Of a stretch of 64,000 nucleotides of DNA, positions 54,191 to 61,649 are shown one piece after another. Position 1 is the stretch's first letter, and each line of letters opens with the position of its first letter. The translations under genes were made by a program, and so were the position numbers. The notes under the pieces are model-generated. The model was not told where the DNA came from, ran no database searches, and worked only from the letters and a program-made list of their open reading frames with translations. The stretch is from contig NZ_JH636439.1 of the NCBI RefSeq assembly GCF_000255705.1, positions 1,010,389 through 1,074,388 of the forward strand, written 5' to 3'. This stretch comes from Zavarzinella formosa DSM 19928. Its GTDB lineage: Bacteria > Planctomycetota > Planctomycetia > Gemmatales > Gemmataceae.

Positions 54191-55783
54191 ATGATGATTT
54201 TCCGCTGGATCGGCAACCTGTTCGTGCCGATGTTTTCACGCCCGAAATTCGCTGCCGCCGTTGTGTGGGTTCTTCACCTGCTGCTGGTCGCCGGGGCGGC
54301 CGTCGGGCTGTACTTCGTCGAGGAAAAGTACGGCGTCGCCCGCAACCTTGGCGGCCCGGTGTGGTTCCGGCCGTTCTGGCTCTCCGCTTTGTTTTTGCTT
54401 GGTTATGGTCTGCTTTGGCAGGCTTGGTGGGTCTGGCGGTTGATGGCCCCGGAATCCCAAGTGAGTGTGTTTCCCGATTTGGACGAGGAATGGAACCGGA
54501 TTTTGGACGCCCTCGACGGGGCGGGCATCGGCATCGGGGACACGCCGGTTTATCTCGTCCTTGGCCCGGTGAGCGGGGTGGAGGAAGAGTGGCTGTCGGC
54601 CATCCCCGGCGGGCTGGTGGTGGATGGCGGCACGCCGAGCGGTTCTTCCCTCCGTGTGTTTGCCGGCAAGGAATTGATTGCGATCACCTGTCCGGGCGTC
54701 TGCTTGCTTGGGGCGGGAATTCGGCTGGAGGTGTCGGCCGCTTCCGCGAGTTCAGACGTGAACGGCTCCATCGGGGCCGACATGGCTTCTTCTATCGGCA
54801 TCGATGGAGGCACATCAATCGGCCTGAGCCTTGGCGGGGATCTACAGCAGATCCAAAAGATGATCCGCAAGGCCCGTGATGAAAACCGCTCCCTCTCGGA
54901 GCCGGAAAAACGCGAGATTCAACGCCTCTCCGGTTCGCCGATTCGCTCGCCGGAGGCAGCAGGGGGCAAGGCCGGTCTTGTCCGCGATCCGGCCGAGATC
55001 GAACTGCGCGGTCAACGACTGGCCCATTTATGCCGGATGCTTGCCGCATCGCGCTGGCCGTTATGTCCGCTGAACGGGGCCATCGTCGCCATGCCGTTCG
55101 CCCGGCTGGACCGCGAAGATATCGCTCAGCAATTGGGGTTAAACGCCAGCCAGGATTTGCGGGTGGCCGAGGAAACCCTGATGCTGAAGTTCCCGGTGTA
55201 TTCCTTGGTGACCGGGCTGGACACGCTTCCCGGAGCCAGGGATTTTCTCACCCGGTTCGCCATTGATCGGAAGACCCAACGTCTCGGCAAGGGTTATCCG
55301 TTATGCCCTGATCTGCCGCCGGATCGGGCGCCGGATTCCGTCGAGGCCAATAGCAAATGGGTGTTGAACCATCTGTTGCCTTATTGGGCTTTTCGACAAT
55401 TTCAGACGGAACGCCACGGCGAGCCAACGGAACCGGCCACCAAGACAAACGCGGAGATTTTCCACTTCCTCAATGCCGTGCGTCAACGGGCCGACGCTTT
55501 CGGCCGCTTTGCCGGTCGGGTGGCCGCCGGGGAGGGCGTTCGCTTCGGCGGGTGTTACCTGACCGCCCGGATTCAGGAGTTTGGAAACGCCCCGTTGTTC
55601 ATGGATGAATTCTTCAAAAAAGTGGCTTCCACGCAAGGGGCCGTGGCATGGACAGATGCCGCCTATGCCGAGGATTCCGGATACCGATCCGCGACTCGTT
55701 TCGGCTATCTGATGCTGTTCCTGCTGGTCGCGGGCGTGCTTGGTCTGGCGGCCTATGTCGCGTATGATGCCCGGCAATTTTGA
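54191..55783 (+). CDS. Half-length TssM/IcmF-like protein with degenerate P-loop
   Basis: A 530-residue protein; TssM is usually about 1100-1300. Two N-terminal membrane helices (about 22-43 and 60-82) match the TssM start, and a C-terminal helix lies at about 506-525. The middle resembles the TssM cytoplasmic GTPase-like domain: PVYLVLGPVSGVEEEW (119-134) aligns with its P-loop but the GxGKT lysine is lost, and FPVYSLVTGLDTLPG aligns with the LPVYVLLTKxDxLxG segment. A Gly/Ser-rich insert (about 175-215) looks unique. The periplasmic half of TssM is absent. Recognition as TssM-like is moderate but the tssL neighbour supports it. Confidence 0.75.
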   Translation: MMIFRWIGNLFVPMFSRPKFAAAVVWVLHLLLVAGAAVGLYFVEEKYGVARNLGGPVWFRPFWLSALFLLGYGLLWQAWWVWRLMAPESQVSVFPDLDEEWNRILDALDGAGIGIGDTPVYLVLGPVSGVEEEWLSAIPGGLVVDGGTPSGSSLRVFAGKELIAITCPGVCLLGAGIRLEVSAASASSDVNGSIGADMASSIGIDGGTSIGLSLGGDLQQIQKMIRKARDENRSLSEPEKREIQRLSGSPIRSPEAAGGKAGLVRDPAEIELRGQRLAHLCRMLAASRWPLCPLNGAIVAMPFARLDREDIAQQLGLNASQDLRVAEETLMLKFPVYSLVTGLDTLPGARDFLTRFAIDRKTQRLGKGYPLCPDLPPDRAPDSVEANSKWVLNHLLPYWAFRQFQTERHGEPTEPATKTNAEIFHFLNAVRQRADAFGRFAGRVAAGEGVRFGGCYLTARIQEFGNAPLFMDEFFKKVASTQGAVAWTDAAYAEDSGYRSATRFGYLMLFLLVAGVLGLAAYVAYDARQF

Positions 55784-55796
55784 GAGGGTTGGAAGT

Positions 55797-56903
55797 TCAG
55801 GAAGCCGCTGGTTGTCCAACGGGTTTTGGAGTTCGCCCCGGCCCCCAATTTTTCAACTTCAAGGCTTGTGACTCCACCAGATGCCAGGAAGCGGCCGCGA
55901 AGAGTCCGGTGATGAGCAACGTCATCGCGAAATAAGCCGCGAAGCCATGCTGGTTGAACCCGAACGCGGTCAATGATTGCTGGACCGGATAGCCGTAGAT
56001 GTAAAACCCATAACTGTAGTCAGCCCGTTTTCCCACGCATTGCAACGGCAGCACACGGGCGAGGTAAAACACGATGTAGGTGGTGGTGAACGGCGCCACC
56101 ACCGGGAACCATTTCAACGTCATCGCCCCGGCGGCGGCGAGCATGCAAACCAGCGCGAACCATCCCCGAAACCTTGGCTGAAACAAGTAAAATGCCGATC
56201 CCATGAGAAAGTGGGCCATTGTACGCGGGAACATGGTGGTCAACGGTCCGCCGGACTTCCAGGACCAGATCAGCCAGACCCAACTCAAGATCAGCAACGG
56301 GACGACGGCAGGCCGGCGCAACAATCCAGCCACACCCAGCACGCCGATCAGAAGGTACATCCGAAATTCGTAGGCCAGCGTCCAAAGCGAGCCGTTAATC
56401 ATGTTTTTTTCGTAGGTGTCCACAAACACATCCGGGATAGTTTTCTTGCCGAGCAACATCCCCCACGGCAGCGGGACTTCATCCTCGCCGCGAGTTGAGA
56501 ACACTTTGTTCACCACGGGGCGAAAAACTCCCCCGGCCGGTTCGATGGCGTTGCGGATCAAATAATCGGCATTGGGAGGTTGATGGAACAAAGCAGGCAG
56601 CACAAGTGCGGAGAGCAGGATGCAAACCCAATAGCCCGGAAATATCCGCAGGCAGCGATGCCAGAGGTAAACCCGGAACGAGTGGGCGCGTTGATAGCTC
56701 GCCGCGATCAGCCAGCCGCTGAGGGCGAAAAAGCCATCCACTCCCAAACCGCCGAGGGTGTATGGTTCGCCGGACATCGCGGAAAGAGGTTCCATGCCGA
56801 CATGGCCGAGCAAAACGGAATGCCAATATAAAATAAGGGTGGCGAGAGCCAGACGCAGGAAGCCGATGCTGTTGTTTCGCGGGTCAAAACGGTCATCAGG
56901 CAT
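55797..56903 (-). CDS. Acyltransferase 3 family membrane protein
   Basis: A 368-residue polytopic protein. IGFLRLALATLILYWHS near the start and GVDGFFALSGWLIA are the family signatures; the conserved R and H of the first membrane segment are in place. It likely O-acylates a surface polysaccharide or lipid. It is convergent with the tssM-like gene (13 bases apart) and not obviously related to the acyltransferase at 25548 beyond family level. Confidence 0.9.
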   Translation of the reverse strand: MPDDRFDPRNNSIGFLRLALATLILYWHSVLLGHVGMEPLSAMSGEPYTLGGLGVDGFFALSGWLIAASYQRAHSFRVYLWHRCLRIFPGYWVCILLSALVLPALFHQPPNADYLIRNAIEPAGGVFRPVVNKVFSTRGEDEVPLPWGMLLGKKTIPDVFVDTYEKNMINGSLWTLAYEFRMYLLIGVLGVAGLLRRPAVVPLLILSWVWLIWSWKSGGPLTTMFPRTMAHFLMGSAFYLFQPRFRGWFALVCMLAAAGAMTLKWFPVVAPFTTTYIVFYLARVLPLQCVGKRADYSYGFYIYGYPVQQSLTAFGFNQHGFAAYFAMTLLITGLFAAASWHLVESQALKLKNWGPGRTPKPVGQPAAS

Positions 56904-57008
56904 GCGATTTCTCTGGAATCAAACCGTCGGTCATCCGGGCGGGGAATCACGGTAGATTCTCGGCGGGAGACCGGCTTTGTCAATCGGGCGGACCCGCCTG
57001 GAAGAATC

Positions 57009-57443
57009 ATGCTGAACCTTCGACAGTTGGATCGAATCCTCACGGCCAATCCAAAATCGGCGATCCATCTGATGCTTCCCGACGGGGATTTTGTCCCCGC
57101 TCATTTTCATGTGACGGAAGTTGGCCGGGTTCACAAGCAGTTTGTGGATTGTGGGGGAACCAAACGGGAATCATTGTCCTGTTTGCTTCAAGTATGGACA
57201 GCCGACGACGTTCATCACCGTCTCGACACGACAAAACTCGGAGACATCCTGCGACACACCGAATCGCTGTTTCGCGACGAAGACCCGCCGGTGGAAGTGG
57301 AATACGAATCCGGCGTGATCTCTCAATATCCGGTCGGTGGAGTGGAGATGACCCCGGCCGGGTTGCTGCTGACCCTCGGCACCAAGCACACCGAATGCCT
57401 GGCACCGGACAAATGCGGCGTGGGCGGCACCGGTTGTTGTTGA
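57009..57443 (+). CDS. DUF6428 family protein
   Basis: A 144-residue protein. HFHVTEVGRVHKQFVDCGG (33-51) and LQVWTADDVHHRL look like the family labelled DUF6428, often seen near arsenic-resistance genes; no such genes are nearby here. The C-terminus ends in a Cys-rich tail (CLAPDKCGVGGTGCC). The function is unknown; a metal-related role is only a guess from the tail and family context. Confidence 0.75.
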   Translation: MLNLRQLDRILTANPKSAIHLMLPDGDFVPAHFHVTEVGRVHKQFVDCGGTKRESLSCLLQVWTADDVHHRLDTTKLGDILRHTESLFRDEDPPVEVEYESGVISQYPVGGVEMTPAGLLLTLGTKHTECLAPDKCGVGGTGCC

Positions 57444-57468
57444 ATCACTTTTCACAACAAGCACGAAA

Positions 57469-57494
57469 AAGCCCCGCCGGTTTGGGCGGGGCTT
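57469..57494. terminator. Terminator between convergent genes, mainly for the PFK gene
   Basis: AAGCCCCGCC (57469-57478) pairs with GGCGGGGCTT (57485-57494) around GGTTTG. On the minus strand TTTTTCG follows, so it terminates the phosphofructokinase transcript; in the plus direction no T-run follows, so it may also help end the DUF6428 transcript weakly. Confidence 0.88.
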
Positions 57495-57521
57495 CCAAGA
57501 CAATTCATTCGACAAGAACAA

Positions 57522-58853
57522 TTACTCGGTGATTGTCGGCAGGAACCGTGCCTTGAACGCTTCCGGGGAAAGATTCGTTAGTCCGGAGAGAGCCTTCAAA
57601 CTGGCGGCCTCTTCGAGGTCCGCATGTTCCAGACGCACCATGTAACGCAGGGCGCACTTGAAGGATTCGCTGTCCACGTTCACTTTCCGGGGACGCATCC
57701 GTTGCGTTTTCGGATCGATCATTTGCTCGAACGGCAGGGGAACCATCCGGCCGTCGATGAAGCTGATGATCGCCCCGTATTGGCTCGACAGATCGCTGGC
57801 GAGGAACTTGACCGCCCCGTAACCGAGGTCGCGGGTGTATTCGGCGTCGAAGGGAATCGGGTCGGCCGAGCGGAGTTCGTAACCCAAGTCCTTGTCGATG
57901 AAATCCATCTTCTGGCCGAGTTCTTTGAGCCGCTTTTTCAGGTAATCCTTCACAATGCGGCCAAATTCGAGTTCGCCAAGCCGCAAGTGGCCGTGTTCAT
58001 CCCGTTCGATGCGGCCGTAATGCTTGAGTTCATCTTCGCCGAGGGCCGAGAGAAGACCCTTTTCGCCGATGGATTCGATTAACCCTTCAGCCAGCACGGC
58101 CACGCCGTAATCCTTGCCCTGTAGCTTGCGCTTCAAGATAGACCCGATAATCGCGTCAGCGATGCCTTCGAGGGTGATCGACTTGTCCCGGAATTCTTCG
58201 GGAATCAAAGTGATCGTCGAAGCGGACGATTTGCCGATGCCCAGCGCCAGGTGACCGGCGGCCCGGCCCATCGAGATGATGACATACCACCGGCCCGTGG
58301 TTTTGGCGTCCGCGTGAAGATTGCGGGTGGTCAGCGTGCCGAGGTGGCGGGCGGTCTCGAAGCCGAAGGTCGGTGTTCCTTCGGGCAACGGCAAGTCGTT
58401 GTCGATGGTCTTCGGCACATGGCAGACGCGGAGAAACTTGTTCTCCCCCGGTCCGCGAACGGCGCCGGGGCCAACGCGCTTGGCCACTTGTGAACCGGAG
58501 AAAGCGGTGTCGTCCCCGCCGATGGTCACGAGGCAGTCAATGTTCATTTCCTTGAGGACGCCAAGCACCTTGGCCATGTCCTTTTCATCTTTGGCGGGGT
58601 TCGTGCGGGCGGTGCCTAAAATCGAACCACCGCGATGGTAACTGGCGGCAACGGCATCAACCGTCAGGACTCGGTTTTTAGTCGTGCTGCCTTCCACAAG
58701 ATGGCGAAACCCGTTTTGGAAGCCGATGACTTCCATGCCGTGGTTCAGGATGGCCTCGATCGTCACGGAGCTGATGACCCCGTTGATGCCGGGGGCCGGG
58801 CCGCCGCCGACGAGAATGCCGAGGCGTTTGCCGTTCAGAGGGGAGTTTGCCAT
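57522..58853 (-). CDS. pfp: 6-phosphofructokinase, pyrophosphate-dependent type
   Basis: A 443-residue phosphofructokinase. GGGPAPGINGV (16-26) is the phosphoryl-donor loop. The key discriminating residues are those of PPi-dependent enzymes: GGDDT (112-116) rather than GGDGS, and Lys in PKTIDND (147-153). So it probably uses pyrophosphate to interconvert fructose 6-phosphate and fructose 1,6-bisphosphate reversibly. The donor assignment is inferred from those residues. Length suits the longer PPi class. Confidence 0.87.
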   Translation of the reverse strand: MANSPLNGKRLGILVGGGPAPGINGVISSVTIEAILNHGMEVIGFQNGFRHLVEGSTTKNRVLTVDAVAASYHRGGSILGTARTNPAKDEKDMAKVLGVLKEMNIDCLVTIGGDDTAFSGSQVAKRVGPGAVRGPGENKFLRVCHVPKTIDNDLPLPEGTPTFGFETARHLGTLTTRNLHADAKTTGRWYVIISMGRAAGHLALGIGKSSASTITLIPEEFRDKSITLEGIADAIIGSILKRKLQGKDYGVAVLAEGLIESIGEKGLLSALGEDELKHYGRIERDEHGHLRLGELEFGRIVKDYLKKRLKELGQKMDFIDKDLGYELRSADPIPFDAEYTRDLGYGAVKFLASDLSSQYGAIISFIDGRMVPLPFEQMIDPKTQRMRPRKVNVDSESFKCALRYMVRLEHADLEEAASLKALSGLTNLSPEAFKARFLPTITE

Positions 58854-58996
58854 ATCTGTTTGCGCTTTCCGATCAGGGTAAAAACGATGGAAGCCGCGAC
58901 GGCCGGGGAATCAGGGAGAGGACCTGAGATTCCGGGGTGGCATCGCGGCTGGCAGGGTATTCACACGCTGTTACAGTCGGGAAAACGACAGATTTT

Positions 58997-59353
58997 TCAA
59001 GGGCTGCCCGAGGGAACCGCCGGCGCCGGGTTCGGTTCCAGCGGTTGAAGCACGCTCAGGGTTTGTTTCTCTTGCGGGTTCAGCACCGTCGTGTTGATGC
59101 CCAGTTCCTTCTCGATCCACTTAAAAGCGATGTCTTTCCGATCCACCGGAATCTCGGCCAGCGGAGTCATTTCGCCCACCGGCAGACGGATATCGACGGC
59201 CGGCGAGTTTTCCAGCAGTTCACGCGCCGGCGGCAGGTCCGCGGTCGTTGTGACCGGCTTTGCGGCCTTGGGAGCAGGTCGCATTTCGTACCCGGCGCTG
59301 AAGGCCATTCCCAGCGAGGCGGCGATCAACGTACCCTGAAAAATCTTGAACAT
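58997..59353 (-). CDS. Small exported protein of unknown function
   Basis: A 118-residue protein with an uncleaved or cleavable N-terminal hydrophobic segment (MFKIFQGTLIAASLGMAFSA), a Pro/Ala-rich linker and a helix-forming middle (DRKDIAFKWIEKELGI). It ends in a Pro-rich tail. I do not recognise the family. GACGGGG lies upstream. It is divergent from the HtrA gene, which starts 177 bases away. Confidence 0.6.
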   Translation of the reverse strand: MFKIFQGTLIAASLGMAFSAGYEMRPAPKAAKPVTTTADLPPARELLENSPAVDIRLPVGEMTPLAEIPVDRKDIAFKWIEKELGINTTVLNPQEKQTLSVLQPLEPNPAPAVPSGSP

Positions 59354-59530
59354 GAGAACGGCCCCGTCCGTGAGGTTTGCGCAAGAGGGGAAAATCCTTC
59401 CCCCGAACCAACGCGACCTTACCCAATCCCCCTCGTTTTGTCGAGGCGGGTTTTCGGCAGGCTCTTTTCATTGGGCATGCCGCGTGCATACGATGTGGTA
59501 CGGGGTCACTTTGTCAACGAAAGCCATGTC

Positions 59531-60655
59531 ATGAAAACCGCCAGTCGATTCCTGCTCGCCGCCGGGATGTTTGCCGTGGCCGGGATGGGAATGTATCGGG
59601 TAAAGTCGGTCGAGGCCCAACCCGCCGCGGTAAAAGCGGACATTCCCTTGCTGCCGCCGGTCAACGCCAAGGAACCGGAACTTTCGCCGGAAGAATCCAC
59701 CAGCATCATTGTTTACGAAAAAGTAAACCGGAGCGTGGTGAACATCACCAACAAGTCAACAAACTTGGATGACTTCCAAGGAGCGGCCGTCCGTACCGGA
59801 AGCGGGTCAGGGAGCATCCTCACCAAACAAGGTCATGTGCTCACCAATTTCCATGTGATTGACGATGCAACCACCCTCTCGGTGAATCTTTTCGACGGGT
59901 CATCCTATCCCGCGAAGATTGTCGGTTCCGATCCGAACAACGATGTGGCCGTGTTGAAGATTGATGCCCCGGCGGACAAGCTCTTTCCGATTTCATGGGG
60001 CGATTCCAACAAACTGATCGTCGGAATGAAAGTCTTCGCCATTGGCAATCCGTTCGGGATGGAACGCACCCTCACGACGGGGATCATCAGCAGCCTGAAC
60101 CGCAACTTGAAATCCGAGAACAATCGCATGATCCGGGGCGTGATACAGACAGACGCGGCCATCAACCCCGGAAACTCCGGCGGGCCGTTGTTGAACCGCC
60201 GAGGCGAGATGATCGGCATGAACACCGCCATTGTGGGCCGGGCCAACCAGTCCAGCGGCATTGGTCTGGCCGTGCCGGCAAGCACCGTCCGGCGGGTGGT
60301 GGAGGAATTGATCAAGACCGGCCATATTATTCGGCCGGACATCGGCATTGAGAGCGTCTTCCAATCAAGCCAGGGATTGTTGATTGGCCGGATCACCGAG
60401 GAAGGGCCGGCCGACAAGGCCGGATTGAAGGGGCCGCAAACGAAAATCGTGCAACGCGGAGGCACCACCTTCCGGCAAATCGACCGGAGCAAGGCCGACC
60501 TCATTGTGGCGGCCGATGGCAAATCGGTCCGGACGCTCGATGAATTGTTGACGGTGGTGGAATCGCACAAACCGGGCGAGGAGGTGGCGCTCACCATCAT
60601 CCGGGCGGGGGCCAAGCAAACAGTGAAGGTGGGTTTGGTTGAATCTCGCGATTGA
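59531..60655 (+). CDS. HtrA/DegP-type serine protease with PDZ domain
   Basis: A 374-residue protein from the ATG at 59531. A signal-peptide-like N-terminus (about 1-29, cleavage after VEA) precedes the trypsin-like domain with catalytic His108 (TNFHVI), Asp138 (DPNNDVAVL) and Ser216 (GNSGGPL). One PDZ domain follows (about 280-370). It should degrade or refold damaged proteins in the periplasm. A longer frame open to 58937 has no good start near its beginning and overlaps the opposite-strand gene. A terminator follows at 60662. Confidence 0.92.
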   Translation: MKTASRFLLAAGMFAVAGMGMYRVKSVEAQPAAVKADIPLLPPVNAKEPELSPEESTSIIVYEKVNRSVVNITNKSTNLDDFQGAAVRTGSGSGSILTKQGHVLTNFHVIDDATTLSVNLFDGSSYPAKIVGSDPNNDVAVLKIDAPADKLFPISWGDSNKLIVGMKVFAIGNPFGMERTLTTGIISSLNRNLKSENNRMIRGVIQTDAAINPGNSGGPLLNRRGEMIGMNTAIVGRANQSSGIGLAVPASTVRRVVEELIKTGHIIRPDIGIESVFQSSQGLLIGRITEEGPADKAGLKGPQTKIVQRGGTTFRQIDRSKADLIVAADGKSVRTLDELLTVVESHKPGEEVALTIIRAGAKQTVKVGLVESRD

Positions 60656-60661
60656 TTCGGA

Positions 60662-60690
60662 AACAGCCCGCCATGATTCGGCGGGCTGTT
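60662..60690 (+). terminator. Rho-independent terminator after the HtrA gene
   Basis: AACAGCCCGCC (60662-60672) pairs perfectly with GGCGGGCTGTT (60680-60690) around a 7-base loop and is followed by TTGCTT, six bases after the HtrA stop. Confidence 0.9.
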
Positions 60691-60725
60691 TTGCTTGAGT
60701 CCTGGCATGTCATATCTCAATTCAG

Positions 60726-61643
60726 ATGCTCTCCTCCTCGCTCAAATCGTGGCTGTTGCTCTCCGTTCTGGCGGCGTTGCTCACCATCGGCCTAAAATCG
60801 GCGGCTTATCTCCTCACCGGCTCGGTGGGTTTGCTTTCGGATGCCCTTGAATCGCTCATCAATTTGATCGCAGCCATCACCGCGTATCTCTCGATGATTT
60901 ATTCAGCCCGTCCGGCCGATGCGAACCACACTTACGGGCACGAGAAGATCGAGTTCTTCTCGGCCGGGTTGGAGGGGGCGCTGGTCATCGTGGCGGGGCT
61001 TGGCATGATTGTCCTGGCCATCCGGCGGTTGTTCCATGATGCTCCGTTGGAGGAACTCGCCATCGGCGGCGGGTTGTCCCTGCTGGCCTCGCTCATCAAC
61101 GGGGTCGTTGGCGTGTTGCTGATCCGGGTGGGGCGGCGGCACAATTCCATTGTGCTGGAAGCCGACGGCAAACATCTCATGACGGATGTGTGGACAAGCG
61201 TTGGGGTCGTCGGCGGGTTGGCGTTGGTCTGGCTGACGAGAATTCAATGGCTTGATTCGGCCGTGGCCATTCTCATCGGCGGGAACATTGTGTTTATTGG
61301 TTTCGCATTGGTTCGCCGGTCATTTGACGGGCTAATGGATCATGCGATTGAACCGGCCGAGCAAGAGGCGATTCGGGCGTTGATCCGCGAAAACACCCCG
61401 CCGGGAACGGATTTTCATGCTCTCCGCACACGACAGGCGGGGGCGAGGCAGTTTGTCGATTTCCACTTGTTGGTTCCCGGAAATTTTACCGTTCGGGAAG
61501 CCCATGACTTGGGGATGAAGGTGGAAGCCGCTTTGACGGCCAAATGGCCCTCGCTGGCGACCACCGTGCATCTCGAACCGATCGAAGATGAAGCCAGCTT
61601 TCAAGACAACGCTCTGCGGGGCATCGAACCGCCGGGGCGTTGA
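60726..61643 (+). CDS. Cation diffusion facilitator (CDF) transporter
   Basis: A 305-residue inner-membrane protein with about six membrane segments. SDALESLIN (38-46) and HTYGHEKIE (68-76) provide the family motifs, and ADGKHLMTDVWTS (about 146-158) holds the second HxxxD metal site. The C-terminal cytoplasmic domain (about 210-290) has the usual ferredoxin-like fold. It exports Zn2+, Mn2+, Fe2+ or similar ions by proton antiport; the ion is not evident. It begins 35 bases after the HtrA terminator. Confidence 0.92.
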   Translation: MLSSSLKSWLLLSVLAALLTIGLKSAAYLLTGSVGLLSDALESLINLIAAITAYLSMIYSARPADANHTYGHEKIEFFSAGLEGALVIVAGLGMIVLAIRRLFHDAPLEELAIGGGLSLLASLINGVVGVLLIRVGRRHNSIVLEADGKHLMTDVWTSVGVVGGLALVWLTRIQWLDSAVAILIGGNIVFIGFALVRRSFDGLMDHAIEPAEQEAIRALIRENTPPGTDFHALRTRQAGARQFVDFHLLVPGNFTVREAHDLGMKVEAALTAKWPSLATTVHLEPIEDEASFQDNALRGIEPPGR

Positions 61644-61649
61644 TCGGCA

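Noticed and set aside
51968-55783. Phage tail or prophage origin for the T6SS-like genes
   Set aside because: TssK, TssL and TssM have no phage counterparts of this form, and no phage structural, integrase or lysis genes are nearby.
58937-59530. Extension of the HtrA frame by nearly 200 residues
   Set aside because: The protease signal peptide begins at 59531; the extension overlaps the opposite-strand gene and lacks a start signal.
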